The notes under the pieces: generated by a model
Databases searched by the model: none
Seen by the model: only the letters and a program-made list of their open reading frames with translations
What the model was told of the DNA's origin: nothing
Assembly (NCBI GenBank): GCA_025355465.1
Contig: JANXZO010000024.1
Coordinates: 95,336 to 159,335, forward strand
Origin: Bacteroidales bacterium
GTDB lineage: Bacteria > Bacteroidota > Bacteroidia > Bacteroidales > FEN-979
Direction of reading: 5' to 3'
Length of the DNA: 64,000 nucleotides
Shown: positions 48,867 to 58,186 of the stretch, piece after piece
Layout: every line of letters starts with the position of its first letter
Position numbering within the stretch: position 1 is the stretch's first letter
Position numbers and translations under genes: made by a program

Positions 48867-50012
48867 TTAATGTATAACCGAGACCTTTTTAAGGATTGTG
48901 CCAGATCTGTTATTAATCCTGATAAGATAAATTCCTGATGGTATTCCTGCAACCTGCACGTTGATCTCCGTTTTCATGAGGTCATCCAGATGCAGCAACC
49001 GCTGACCGGTGAAATCGAGCAACTCCGCCGACCTTACCGGGGAGACACTCTGAATGGTTAACAGGTCATTCGCCGGATTTGGGAAGACCCTTGTTCCATC
49101 AATGCCGGCAGTTTCGATGCCCAGCGACAGATCAACAAGCAGGGTGTCGCATGGGGCTTCACAAAGTAGGATATGGGTAATTGGATCCTGATGGATTGCA
49201 GTTACCAGGTAGTAGTAAATTGAACAAGTGTCGGTTGCCGGCAGAAGGTCAAAATATTCAGTTGACACGACGACCGGTGTTGCGTTTATTTTTCTTAGTG
49301 GGGCAGGAGCCCATTGGTTTCTGTAAATATTGTATCCCATGAGATTCTGCAGGCTGTCGCAATCGGGCTCCTGCCAGAAAAGCTGGACAGTCCTGCCTGA
49401 TATCGAATAATCACAGGCAGTCGGACCTTTACAAACGGCATTCACACCGATGTTGTCGATACTCCAGCCAACGATATTTGAACTATTGATACCGCTTGCC
49501 CTGAACCCGATTTTGAATGAACGACCGGCGCATTGTGAGATATCGATTTTATGGTGAACCCATTCTCCCGACCCGATATTTGTCATCTCGAACACAGGAT
49601 GCCAGGTTTGATTGAGGTAGTATTCTGCCGTAAGGATCTCCGTGCCGGCTGCAGAAATGTCGGAAAGTTTGATATCAAATTCCAGTGTCATGATGGCACA
49701 GATCCAGGGGTTCCCGAAAATGGTCGGACTTTCCAAAACTACGTTGTAATTCAGAATTGTCGGGCTGCCATTGAAGACTGAGGTGGGTGGAGGGTTTCCC
49801 TGGGTAGTCTGAATTGTCCAGTTCGATTGTTCGGGAGTGAATTGCCAGCCATTGAACGTAAATGATCCCTGATCCCAGGGCTCCCAGAAAGGACTGGCAG
49901 AAAAACGCTTCATCAGGGTATCTCCCTGGGCAATCTGGCCCTGGAGCGGCCTGCAGATGCCGGCCAGCATTGCTATGAGCAGCAGGAAGGCCAGATTTTT
50001 CATTGTTTTCAT
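48867..50012 (-). CDS. Secreted protein with T9SS type A sorting domain
   Basis: Secreted protein of 381 residues. A signal peptide (ending RPLQGQ) is followed by a jelly-roll domain of the choice-of-anchor J kind (about 30-190, with WSIDNIGV near its end), an FN3-like domain (about 200-290, GYNIYRNQWAPAPLRKINATP) and a type A sorting domain (TRVFPNPANDLLTIQS, ending LKKVSVIH). No catalytic residues are evident. It begins 9 bases after the SDR stop and ends 25 bases before the acs start, so a three-gene transcript is possible. Confidence 0.82.
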   Translation of the reverse strand: MKTMKNLAFLLLIAMLAGICRPLQGQIAQGDTLMKRFSASPFWEPWDQGSFTFNGWQFTPEQSNWTIQTTQGNPPPTSVFNGSPTILNYNVVLESPTIFGNPWICAIMTLEFDIKLSDISAAGTEILTAEYYLNQTWHPVFEMTNIGSGEWVHHKIDISQCAGRSFKIGFRASGINSSNIVGWSIDNIGVNAVCKGPTACDYSISGRTVQLFWQEPDCDSLQNLMGYNIYRNQWAPAPLRKINATPVVVSTEYFDLLPATDTCSIYYYLVTAIHQDPITHILLCEAPCDTLLVDLSLGIETAGIDGTRVFPNPANDLLTIQSVSPVRSAELLDFTGQRLLHLDDLMKTEINVQVAGIPSGIYLIRINNRSGTILKKVSVIH

Positions 50013-50021
50013 GGCATAAAA

Positions 50022-50828
50022 TTATTCCCTGATCCGGTACAGTTTCTTCATGTAACGATTTACGAACCACCCAGCCCAACTGCGTGGCATGAGTTGTTGT
50101 AGAAGGAAGTACTGTGCTCTGTTTTGCCAACCCGGGATACAGCGGCATCTTTTTCCAAGATTTGAGAGGGCAAAGGCTGCGGTCTCGTCGGGGTGCATAA
50201 CCAGCGGTTTTATCTTGTCGAAATCAGGATTTGTGCCAAGAAAAGTAGGTGTGGAAACCAGCCCGGAAATACAAACAGTAACATCTATGCCTGATGGTTT
50301 CAATTCCGCGTTCAGAGCCTCTGACAAAGTGATACCGAAGGCTTTGGTGGCTGCGTACACCGAAACATATTGCGGACCAATCAACGCGGCAAGCGAGGAG
50401 ATAATAAGTATCCCGCCGGTGGTTTGTTGTGCGATCAGCCTGGATGAAAAACCGTGAACCAGATGCAGCAGCGTTCTTGAATTCACGTTAATAAAACGAT
50501 CAAGATCAACGGGTGTGAGTGAAACAAACCGTGCCACTTTACTGTAGGCAGCAACATAAATCATCAGTCGGCATCCTTTCGAACCGGCTTCAATCAGGCA
50601 GCGGTTGGTGGCATCCGGCTGGGCAAGATCAGCGTGGAGTTGCTGTGTCATGACGGGGTATTGAGCCGTTATTTTACCGGCAAGGGTTGCCATGGCGTCC
50701 TTGTTGTTGTCGACCAGAATTATGTTGAATCCCTGCCTGGCGAGTGCCAATGTGCAGGCGGCCCCAATTCCTTCTGCAGCCCCTGCCACCAGTGCCCAAT
50801 TTCCATATCGATCCCTGAGTGATCTCAT
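50022..50828 (-). CDS. SDR family NAD(P)-dependent oxidoreductase
   Basis: Classical short-chain dehydrogenase of 268 residues. The cofactor motif GAAEGIGAACTLALARQG lies near residue 17, the N-A-G equivalent reads VAAYSK, the catalytic serine lies in ILIISSLAAL and the Y-x-x-x-K pair in VYAATKAF. The C-terminal part ends in a basic, aromatic tail (WAGWFVNRYMKKLYRI), suggesting membrane association as in fatty-acyl or steroid-type SDRs. It diverges from the DUF1214 gene, close to another SDR and a sulfotransferase; the substrate is unknown. Confidence 0.9.
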   Translation of the reverse strand: MRSLRDRYGNWALVAGAAEGIGAACTLALARQGFNIILVDNNKDAMATLAGKITAQYPVMTQQLHADLAQPDATNRCLIEAGSKGCRLMIYVAAYSKVARFVSLTPVDLDRFINVNSRTLLHLVHGFSSRLIAQQTTGGILIISSLAALIGPQYVSVYAATKAFGITLSEALNAELKPSGIDVTVCISGLVSTPTFLGTNPDFDKIKPLVMHPDETAAFALSNLGKRCRCIPGWQNRAQYFLLQQLMPRSWAGWFVNRYMKKLYRIRE

Positions 50829-50836
50829 GATTTTTC

Positions 50837-50844
50837 TATCTTTG
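50837..50844 (+). promoter_or_regulatory. -7 promoter element for the DUF1214-sulfotransferase-SDR operon
   Basis: TATCTTTG matches TAnnTTTG exactly. It would place the transcript start close to 50850, which favours the ATG at 50877 over that at 50856 for the first gene. Confidence 0.5.
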
Positions 50845-50876
50845 CCGCTGTTGCAATGTTAGTTATTTCTTTTCAA

Positions 50877-52055
50877 ATGAGAAGACTCCTGTTTTTCTTT
50901 TTAGGTGTATTAAAATTCATCCGTAAAGCTGGTTTAAAGCTTCGCGGAAAGAGTGAGGCCGATATTCATGATGAGCGGATCGTCTCCGGCAAAGCCTGGG
51001 AAGAGTTCTGCGACAACCTGAAACTGGCCGGTGCCTCCCTGGCATACCCCGGAACTCCGCGGGATGCTTTTCAGCAGGCTGAGGGGTTGCGATATCTTTC
51101 ACGCCTTACCCGGGGCGGACTGGAGGCTTTTTTGGAGTTCGGCGACCCGGCTTTTCCCGTGTTGCGAAGAACTGCTCATGAGACCATCAAACTAGGTGCT
51201 GATAATCCCGACAACCACTATTTCAATGCCCAGATCAGCGGAAAATATGAATACCGGATCTATGGAAAACGAAATTCGATTGACTACATCGGCTTTTTTA
51301 CCCAGAACGGAAATTACGGCTCAACCGGCGGTCTGGCTCCATGCGGTGTGCTCGAAAACGGACAACTTATCGTTGAAACCGATGGCAGTTTTGAAGTCAT
51401 TCTCAGCAAGGAGAAACGCGGAAAGAACTGGCTGAAGATCGAAGATTCAACCTCCATGGTGATGGTCCGCCAGACATTTCTCGACAGGTCCCGTGAGGTT
51501 CCGGCAGAGGTGGCTATCGAAAACCTCGACGGACGGAAAGCGCCGGATCCGATAACACCGGCCATGGTTGACGAGGGGCTAAAAACCGCCTCCATGTTTG
51601 TGGCAGGTGCCTCCTTGCTCTTCTCAAAATGGGCCAACGGATTCCGGAAACATACCAACCAGCTTCCCTTGTTCGATCCCGAATTGTCGAATGCCGCAGG
51701 TGGCGACGCCAGTATCATTTATTACCACAGCCACTGGAGACTGGCCGCTGATGAGGCCCTTGTGATTGAAGTCCGGCCCCCCGATTGCGATTCCTGGAAT
51801 TTCCAACTGAACAACTACTGGATGGAATCGCTCGACTATCGCTATTTTACCATCACTGTCAATAAGGCCTCGGCGATTTATGAAACTGATGGAACTGTCA
51901 GAGTCATTGTGGCCCGCGACAATCCCGGAAAACCTAACTGGATGAATACCTGTGGTCACAACGAGGGGACCATGCTCTGGCGCTGGTACCGGCTGAGGCC
52001 AGGGGAGAAGGAGGTACAACCAAAATGCACTGTGTTAAAAATAAACGATTTATAG
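50877..52055 (+). CDS. DUF1214 domain protein
   Basis: Protein of about 392 residues; the frame is open from 50856, but the ATG at 50877 (MRRLLFFFLGVLKFIRK) fits the promoter position better. The N-terminal hydrophobic stretch may anchor it in the membrane. The C-terminal half carries the DUF1214 pattern: SWNFQLNNYWMESLDYRYFT, DGTVRVIVARDNPGKPNWM and a final MLWRWYRLRPG. DUF1214 proteins are common in actinobacterial and marine genomes near lipid or steroid enzymes, but have no established reaction. The sulfotransferase gene begins 7 bases after its stop. Confidence 0.8.
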   Translation: MRRLLFFFLGVLKFIRKAGLKLRGKSEADIHDERIVSGKAWEEFCDNLKLAGASLAYPGTPRDAFQQAEGLRYLSRLTRGGLEAFLEFGDPAFPVLRRTAHETIKLGADNPDNHYFNAQISGKYEYRIYGKRNSIDYIGFFTQNGNYGSTGGLAPCGVLENGQLIVETDGSFEVILSKEKRGKNWLKIEDSTSMVMVRQTFLDRSREVPAEVAIENLDGRKAPDPITPAMVDEGLKTASMFVAGASLLFSKWANGFRKHTNQLPLFDPELSNAAGGDASIIYYHSHWRLAADEALVIEVRPPDCDSWNFQLNNYWMESLDYRYFTITVNKASAIYETDGTVRVIVARDNPGKPNWMNTCGHNEGTMLWRWYRLRPGEKEVQPKCTVLKINDL

Positions 52056-52062
52056 CGACCTG

Positions 52063-53424
52063 ATGTCGGAAACAATCCAACTAATTTCGAATAACTTTCG
52101 TGAAAGTCCCGCCTGGTTCCGGGCATTGAACTCAGCCTGGAAGGGGACTTACCCGATGGGTACAGAGATCAAGCTGACCAGGGATGACCTGATCAAAAGG
52201 GCTTTCAAGGCAACAGGGCTTAACGATCTGGGCAAAGATTTTGCAGATGAGCCCCTTGAACGCCTGCTGTACTCAATAAACCACGAAGCCAGCCTCCATC
52301 CCATCGGACGTTTCATAACACGGGAACGGTTTGTCGGACTTCTCAATATCCGTCTTCGGGCAGAATATTTTTTTAAGAAACATCCGCAGATCCTTGAGCA
52401 GGAACTCTACCCTTCATGGATCATCATCGGACTACAGCGTACCGGTACCACCAAACTCCAGCGCCTTTTAGCAGCCGATCCCGATCACCGCGTCATCCCC
52501 AGCTGGGAGGTGATCAACCCGATACCGATGAATCTGGATTTGTATGATTTGTCACAGGGGCAAAAGGGCACAGGGTCACAGGGGCACAAGGTCACAGAGT
52601 CACAGGGGCACAGGGGCACATCATACCCGCATCCCAGAGATAAACGGATTGCAGTTGCCAACACCAGCGTTACCGCGCTGAAACTCATGTCGCCGGGATT
52701 TTTTGCCATCCATCCCATCGATGCCTTGCAACCGGAGGAGGATATCCTGATGCTGGATGTCAGTTTCCTCAGCACCACACCGGAGGCTATGATGAATGTC
52801 CCCTCTTATGCGGATTGGCTCGAAAATACAGATCAGTCGGCTGCCTACGCATATGCCGCAAAACTGCTGAAGTTTCTCCAGTGGATCAACCCGGCCAAGA
52901 GGTGGGTTTTGAAGACTCCGCACCATCTCGAATTTCCCGATCTGATTGAAAAACATTTCGGGGATGTTCATTTTTTATGGCCGCATCGCAGGATCTATGA
53001 GTCGGTACCCTCATTCCTGAGTATGGTCACCTACAACCAGATGATCTTCAGCAATGCTGTGGATGTGGAGCGCATCGCCAGGCACTGGGTGCGCAAGACC
53101 GGGTACATGCTCGACAAGGCACTTGATTACCGGTTGAAAGAGAACAATTCGAAAAGATTTACCGATATCTATTACAAGGACCTGGTCACCGATTCGATCA
53201 CAGAGATGGAAAAAATATACCGGCAAAATGGCGGGCTGACAGATGACCTTATAGCAAAGTTTAACAAGCATGAAGAGGAGCACCCGCATCGCAAACACGG
53301 CGTACACCAGTATTCACTGGCTGACTTTGGATTAACAGAATCCGACATTGATGACAAAACTCAAAATTACCAGCAGTTTATAAATGATCACTATGGCAGA
53401 GAGCAAGCACAAAAAGTACAATAA
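52063..53424 (+). CDS. Sulfotransferase family protein with repeat-derived insert
   Basis: PAPS-dependent sulfotransferase-like enzyme of 453 residues. The 5'-phosphosulfate loop is GLQRTGTTKLQRLLAADPDH (near 127-146), and a 3'-phosphate-type region follows later (WPHRRIYESVPSFLSM, where Arg/Ser bind PAPS). WVLKTPHHLEFPDLI is typical of the Sulfotransfer_3 type. Between LDLYDLS and AVANTSVTALKLM an unrelated G/Q/T-rich run (QGQKGTGSQGHKVTESQGHR) is encoded by a tandem octamer repeat. The acceptor is unknown; with two SDRs and DUF1214 nearby, a lipid or sterol-like alcohol is plausible. Its end overlaps the next gene by 41 bases. Confidence 0.85.
   Translation: MSETIQLISNNFRESPAWFRALNSAWKGTYPMGTEIKLTRDDLIKRAFKATGLNDLGKDFADEPLERLLYSINHEASLHPIGRFITRERFVGLLNIRLRAEYFFKKHPQILEQELYPSWIIIGLQRTGTTKLQRLLAADPDHRVIPSWEVINPIPMNLDLYDLSQGQKGTGSQGHKVTESQGHRGTSYPHPRDKRIAVANTSVTALKLMSPGFFAIHPIDALQPEEDILMLDVSFLSTTPEAMMNVPSYADWLENTDQSAAYAYAAKLLKFLQWINPAKRWVLKTPHHLEFPDLIEKHFGDVHFLWPHRRIYESVPSFLSMVTYNQMIFSNAVDVERIARHWVRKTGYMLDKALDYRLKENNSKRFTDIYYKDLVTDSITEMEKIYRQNGGLTDDLIAKFNKHEEEHPHRKHGVHQYSLADFGLTESDIDDKTQNYQQFINDHYGREQAQKVQ
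52551..52620. repeat. Octamer tandem repeat inside the sulfotransferase gene
   Basis: The 70 bases split cleanly into eight full 8-base units and a partial ninth, of the form G(T/G)CACAGG with few changes. Because 8 is not a multiple of 3, the reading frame cycles through the repeat, giving a low-complexity peptide rich in G, Q, T and S. No stop arises in the used frame. Confidence 0.92.
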
Positions 53425-54415
53425 CCCTGTAACCGCAACCATAACCGGCATTACTGACCTTTTTCGCAAGCAGATTCCTGCTGGGGAACTCAAACCTTCC
53501 GACCGGCTCGACGGCAAAACCGTGCTGGTAGACGGCTCCAGCTCGGGACTTGGATTTGCCATCGCCTGTGACGTTGCCCGTCGTGGTGCCCGAGTTGTCA
53601 TGGCCTGTCGAAGCGGGATCCCGGAACAGGGGGAAAGGGTGAAGAAGATTTCAGGAAACCCGGATGTTCACATGCTCCCGGTCGATTTTGCCGACATCGA
53701 TTCCATCTGCAAACTCTCAACTGCCATCCGCGATCAGTATGCCCCTATCGACATTCTTATCTGCAACGCCGGCATCGTGCCCAAAGAAAGCCGGAAAACC
53801 CCGCAGGGCCTCGAAGAGATGTTCATGGTGAACTACTTTTCGAAATTTATTTTCGTGAACCTGCTCCTAAACCACAAAGTCTTTAACCCCCAAACTCCTA
53901 ACTCCTCACTCCTGACTCTTAACTCATTACATGTTCCCAGGATCATCTTCGTTGCGTCCGAAAGCCACCGCAATCCTGATAAATTTGACTGGGAAGAGTT
54001 TGGCATCTACAAGGATTACAAGATTGGAAAATCTATTGAACTCTACGGCTATTACAAACTGCTGCTGACCACCTTTTCCTGTGAGTTGTCACGACGGCTC
54101 AGTCCGTCGGGTGAGACCAGGATCTCGGTTTTTTCAATGTGCCCTGGTCCCGTTAATTCGAATATTGCCCGGGAAGCCCCTAAGCTATTTCAGCCTTTGC
54201 TGAAGGTTGTATTTGGCATATTCTTCAAATCGCCTGAAAAAGCTGCAGTTCCGGTTATTTACCTTGCGGCATCACCCGATGTTGAAGGAAAATCGTTTGA
54301 TTACCTTTTCCTGATGAGCAGGAAAGAGGTAGATGAAAAGGCCTCCGATCCCAAAAACGGAATGAAGTTGTGGGAGCTGTCGGAAAAGCTGAGTCAGCAG
54401 TTAAAAGCTGTATAG
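53384..54415 (+). CDS. SDR family oxidoreductase (retinol dehydrogenase-like) with repeat-derived insert
   Basis: Short-chain dehydrogenase of 343 residues. The cofactor motif [20 protein letters not shown], the [10 protein letters not shown] block, catalytic serine in IIFVASESH and the Y-x-x-x-K pair in [13 protein letters not shown] are in order; it resembles the protochlorophyllide-reductase/retinol-dehydrogenase group. Between NHKVFNP and VPRIIFVAS there is an insert ([14 protein letters not shown]) encoded by a five-copy heptamer repeat, absent from ordinary SDRs. The start at 53384 lies within the sulfotransferase gene; 53393 (MAESKHKK) is an alternative. The 3' end overlaps that of the convergent endonuclease IV gene by 15 bases. 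Confidence 0.87.
   Translation: MITMAESKHKKYNNPVTATITGITDLFRKQIPAGELKPSDRLDGKTVLVDGSSSGLGFAIACDVARRGARVVMACRSGIPEQGERVKKISGNPDVHMLPVDFADIDSICKLSTAIRDQYAPIDILICNAGIVPKESRKTPQGLEEMFMVNYFSKFIFVNLLLNHKVFNPQTPNSSLLTLNSLHVPRIIFVASESHRNPDKFDWEEFGIYKDYKIGKSIELYGYYKLLLTTFSCELSRRLSPSGETRISVFSMCPGPVNSNIAREAPKLFQPLLKVVFGIFFKSPEKAAVPVIYLAASPDVEGKSFDYLFLMSRKEVDEKASDPKNGMKLWELSEKLSQQLKAV
53893..53927. repeat. Heptamer tandem repeat inside the SDR gene
   Basis: Five 7-base units AACTCCT, AACTCCT, CACTCCT, GACTCTT, AACTCAT follow each other without gap. They encode a peptide that is not expected at this place in an SDR fold, between the strand-4 loop region and the catalytic serine strand. Confidence 0.88.
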
Positions 54416-55237
54416 CATTGCGATCTCCTCTTTCCAGATGGTCTCTTCCGGGGTTTCGAGGATCAGCGGAATGTTGTCGAACCGCTGATCGTGCATCAGC
54501 AGTTTAAACACCTCAATACCCATCATCCCTTTTCCCAGACTGTCGTGGCGGTCGACCCGGCTGCTCAGCCCTTTTTTGGAATCGTTGATGTGCATTCCGC
54601 GCAGGTAGCCGAAGCCCACCACTTCGTCGAAATGTTTGAAGGTGGCCTTGAAAGTTTCAGGGGTGGTAAGATCGTAACCGGCTGCAAAGGAGTGGCATGT
54701 GTCGATGCAAACACCCACCCGGGATTTATCTTCAACATGGTCAATAATAAAGCGGAGGTGTTCAAATTTAAAGCCCAGGTTGCTTCCCTGTCCGGCCGTA
54801 TTTTCGATCACAGCGGTGACTCCCTTTGTCTTCTCCAACACTAAATTGACAGAGTCGGCGATCCTTTTCAAACACTCCTCATCGGATATCTTGCCAAGTG
54901 AACTGCCCGGATGAAAGTTGAGGCGGTCAAGTCCCAGTTGTTCGCACCGCTGCATCTCATCGAGAAAGGCTTCACGCGATTTTTCGAGCGGCTCCTGTTC
55001 CGGATGGCCGAGATTGATCAGGTAGCTGTCATGAGGTAGTACCTGGTTGGATTTATAGCCGAATTTTTCACAGTTCTCGCGGAATTTGCGGATACTCTCT
55101 TTTGTGAGCGGAGACGATTTCCACTGCCTCTGGTTCTTGGTGAACAGGGCAAAAGCTTTTGCCCCGATCTCGTGCGCATTGACGGGCGCGTTTTCCACAC
55201 CACCCGATGCACTTACATGAGCACCTATATATTTCAT
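54401..55237 (-). CDS. nfo: Endonuclease IV (deoxyribonuclease IV)
   Basis: AP endonuclease of base-excision repair, cutting 5' to abasic sites. The 278-residue protein starts [20 protein letters not shown] and holds the zinc-ligand blocks: [22 protein letters not shown] (Glu), [36 protein letters not shown] and PLILETPEE. It begins 1 base after the stop of the C10 peptidase gene on the same strand, so it may be read from that promoter; there is no obvious functional tie. Confidence 0.96.
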   Translation of the reverse strand: MKYIGAHVSASGGVENAPVNAHEIGAKAFALFTKNQRQWKSSPLTKESIRKFRENCEKFGYKSNQVLPHDSYLINLGHPEQEPLEKSREAFLDEMQRCEQLGLDRLNFHPGSSLGKISDEECLKRIADSVNLVLEKTKGVTAVIENTAGQGSNLGFKFEHLRFIIDHVEDKSRVGVCIDTCHSFAAGYDLTTPETFKATFKHFDEVVGFGYLRGMHINDSKKGLSSRVDRHDSLGKGMMGIEVFKLLMHDQRFDNIPLILETPEETIWKEEIAMLYSF

Positions 55238-55238
55238 T

Positions 55239-58127
55239 TTACTTTTTTACGATTTTAATTACTGAAATTCCATTGATTGTTGTTGCTTTCATAGTGTAAA
55301 TCCCGGCCTTCAAGCCAGAAATGTCAATCTGCAATGATGGATTTTCAACATGGTAAACCTGTTGTCCTGTAAATGATAGCAGGGTTATCTCCACAACCGG
55401 TAAGGTACTCCTGATGTTCAGGTAGTCGCCTGCCGGGTTCGGATAAACGAACACAGGTGATGATTCAATTTCTCTGATTCCGACTGCTACATCAACCGTA
55501 TCGCAAACGCCGGCGGATTCACCAATATTGTACTTTGCCTTAACGCAGTATGTGTAGTGCCCACTCGGAACACTTTGGTCAGAATAGGTTGTGCCCGTGA
55601 TGATACTCGAATTAAGTTTCATTCCGTTGCGGTAAATATTGTATCCTTCAAGGGTAAATGTGGGAAAATCGTAAACCGGCGGAGTCCAGGTTAAAGTAAC
55701 AGAATGGCCGTTAACTGCTGCATGGACATTTGTAGGAGGAGGAAGGGCAGGCATTAATACGCCGATAAATTTATAAATTCCATTCTCGGTTGCACTGGTA
55801 TTTACTCCCCCTGCAAAACCACAATGGTTATTCACCCAGGTCATCTGCATGTAGGCAGAACCTGATGTCCCGGCAAAATCAGTCCACGTATGGCCGCCAT
55901 TAAAACTGTAAGATGTTCCCATGTTACCTGTTGATCCTGAGCTGACCCAGGTATTTTCCGTCCCCTGGACAAAGGCAATATCGGTGGCATAGATAGTTCC
56001 TGATGTGGTGACCGGAGTCCATGTGAGCCCGCCATCGAATGTTTCGCAGATGGCACCCGTGGTACCGGCATCCTTATCCTGAACCAGTCCGTGCAATCCG
56101 GTCCGGAAAGTAGGTTTGATATACTTCCCGTTGAATGCTGAAACGGTGGCGACTGTCCAGTTGTGACCCTTATCCGTGGAGCGGTAAACACGTCCTTTGT
56201 TGGTGCCAAACCAAACAGTGTCGTTCACCGCTGAATAATAACCAACCACGCCAAATTCACCGGCCACGGGATTGGGAATTCCTGCACCTGCTACCTGGGT
56301 CCAGGTGGTTCCGCCATTGACAGTGGTATACATTTCGAAATCACCACTGACGGGATCGCCCATGCACCAGCCGTCGGTGGCATTGAAGAAGTGAACGCAA
56401 TTGGGGAATGAGGCTGAGTTTGTGAAGGTGGCTGTTGGCTGTTTTGCCCAGGTGGTCCCGCCGTCGCTTGTATAGTAGATCCCCATGGGTTTGTTGCCGC
56501 TCACTTTGTACATGGCGACGTAGGCTTTGCTGGCATCCATCCCGAAGATCATGGCGCTGGAAAGTCCGGCTGTGTTGGTGATAGTCCCCGGGGCCCATGT
56601 ATTTCCGCCATCCACAGAACGTGTAAAATCGGAACAGGCGCCGGTGGGTGCATTGTTGTCAAATCCCGTGGCCCATACGACATTGCTGTCAACCGCCGAC
56701 ATGTAATTAATCCCCCTGTTGCCGGCGGTGAACCCGCTTGCCTGTGAAATCCATTCGGCTACGTTCAGATTGATCTTAAAGTAGCCGGTATCGGTGGCAT
56801 TGTAGGCATAGGCCTTCACCTCATGACTTCCCATATCGGCGACGCTGGTGCTCCACGTGTAGGAGATGGTATCGTTGGAGGTGGATACGACCTCGATGTT
56901 GTCGATAAATAATTTCATCAGGGTGGATGTTCCGCGAACGGTGGCAGCTTCGATTTCAACCGGATAACCCACTCCGATCACGGCGTTGTTGACCGGATGA
57001 TTGATCCTGACAATAAGGTTCGGGTTACCTGGTCTTACATGAAGTACCGCGGAATTATCCTGGTTGAACGTATTGCCTCCCGGATTAAGGTTGCCGATTG
57101 CATACCAGCCATTGCTGGAGCCCGACCAGCCCCAGTTGAAATGGAATTTGTTGTCGCTCATCCGGTAGCCGTCGCATACCCAGGCATGGCCTGCACTTCC
57201 GTAGCCACTGTAATAAACCGGCAGGTGCTGATCGAGATCTGTCCTGAGCAGGTTCTCCCAGTCGCTCTGGTTCGCATAGTTGTTCTTATATTTTATCTCG
57301 GCTTCGGGTCTGTAGTTGAAATAATTGATGAGTGCATTGGGAACGTCGTCACTGAATGCACCTGATCCGCTTACCCCGTATTGCATATCAACCGACACCC
57401 CGGCCTGATACATCAGTGTAGCTACAGCGGTGTTGGATGAGGTTACGTTGTTTGGCATGGAACTCCAGTTATAGGTTGTAGCCCCGAAATTGGCCGTCTG
57501 TACGCCATAGTCAGGATGGGTATAACTATGTGTGCCAACACCCTGCGGTGGATAATTGTGATATTTCATTACCTGGGCCATGGCGGTGGCAACACATCCT
57601 GTATAGACATGGCCGCACGAAAACATAGCAGCCGGATCGGCCGGGCAGAGGGTGTTGTAGAAACATCCCTGGTCCCAGGTGGTTGTCAGCAGCGGGTTAA
57701 CATCCTGACCGGAAGCCTTGAAATATCCGTTCCGGATGGATTCCCATTCCGGCAGGGTCTCCTTATTCGGCAATCCTGCCTGAATGATATGGAAAATTTC
57801 CTTGCTATAACTTTCAAGCCACTCCCGGGTGGCAGGGTTTGAAATCACCTCTGGCATCACTCCTTCGGCGGAGTATCCAAGGATAGGTATTGATGCGTCA
57901 TCAGCAGCTACAAGGACAAAACCACCAGAACTGAAATTGAAGGTGTAAAATGTGGTCTCTGTTTCATGTTTGGTTGCGAAAACACCGCTGATGGCGGGCG
58001 TGCTGATATTCGCAAAGTGGGAATAAAAGCGCAAAGCAATCTTTTCGGCCTCCTTTTGGGAAACGCGGGCGGCAAAGGATGATGCCACAAAGGCAACAAG
58101 GGCAATCAGTGTAAGTAGTTTTTTCAT
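55239..58127 (-). CDS. Secreted C10 family cysteine peptidase (streptopain-like) with BNR propeller and T9SS tail
   Basis: Secreted protease of 962 residues. Signal peptide (ending SSFAA), then an Spi-type pro-domain (about 22-140), then the C10 catalytic domain (145-375) with the nucleophile C178 in [15 protein letters not shown] and H314 in [12 protein letters not shown]. Next comes an Ig-like domain (about 375-460), then a BNR/Ycf48-type propeller (about 465-800) built from repeats such as [25 protein letters not shown] and [12 protein letters not shown], an FN3 domain (805-890) and a type A T9SS sorting domain ([16 protein letters not shown] to the end). It resembles gingipain-era virulence-type peptidases in domain logic, but probably serves protein degradation. 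The inhibitory pro-domain keeps it inactive until export. Confidence 0.92.
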   Translation of the reverse strand: MKKLLTLIALVAFVASSFAARVSQKEAEKIALRFYSHFANISTPAISGVFATKHETETTFYTFNFSSGGFVLVAADDASIPILGYSAEGVMPEVISNPATREWLESYSKEIFHIIQAGLPNKETLPEWESIRNGYFKASGQDVNPLLTTTWDQGCFYNTLCPADPAAMFSCGHVYTGCVATAMAQVMKYHNYPPQGVGTHSYTHPDYGVQTANFGATTYNWSSMPNNVTSSNTAVATLMYQAGVSVDMQYGVSGSGAFSDDVPNALINYFNYRPEAEIKYKNNYANQSDWENLLRTDLDQHLPVYYSGYGSAGHAWVCDGYRMSDNKFHFNWGWSGSSNGWYAIGNLNPGGNTFNQDNSAVLHVRPGNPNLIVRINHPVNNAVIGVGYPVEIEAATVRGTSTLMKLFIDNIEVVSTSNDTISYTWSTSVADMGSHEVKAYAYNATDTGYFKINLNVAEWISQASGFTAGNRGINYMSAVDSNVVWATGFDNNAPTGACSDFTRSVDGGNTWAPGTITNTAGLSSAMIFGMDASKAYVAMYKVSGNKPMGIYYTSDGGTTWAKQPTATFTNSASFPNCVHFFNATDGWCMGDPVSGDFEMYTTVNGGTTWTQVAGAGIPNPVAGEFGVVGYYSAVNDTVWFGTNKGRVYRSTDKGHNWTVATVSAFNGKYIKPTFRTGLHGLVQDKDAGTTGAICETFDGGLTWTPVTTSGTIYATDIAFVQGTENTWVSSGSTGNMGTSYSFNGGHTWTDFAGTSGSAYMQMTWVNNHCGFAGGVNTSATENGIYKFIGVLMPALPPPTNVHAAVNGHSVTLTWTPPVYDFPTFTLEGYNIYRNGMKLNSSIITGTTYSDQSVPSGHYTYCVKAKYNIGESAGVCDTVDVAVGIREIESSPVFVYPNPAGDYLNIRSTLPVVEITLLSFTGQQVYHVENPSLQIDISGLKAGIYTMKATTINGISVIKIVKK

Positions 58128-58186
58128 GTGGCCGGATTGGGTCTATAAAGGAGTAAAATTAGGGTTTTTCAATGATTTCCAGATGT

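Noticed and set aside
52551..52620. Short tandem repeats considered as CRISPR
   Set aside because: Units are 8 bases with no spacers; a microsatellite inside a coding gene.
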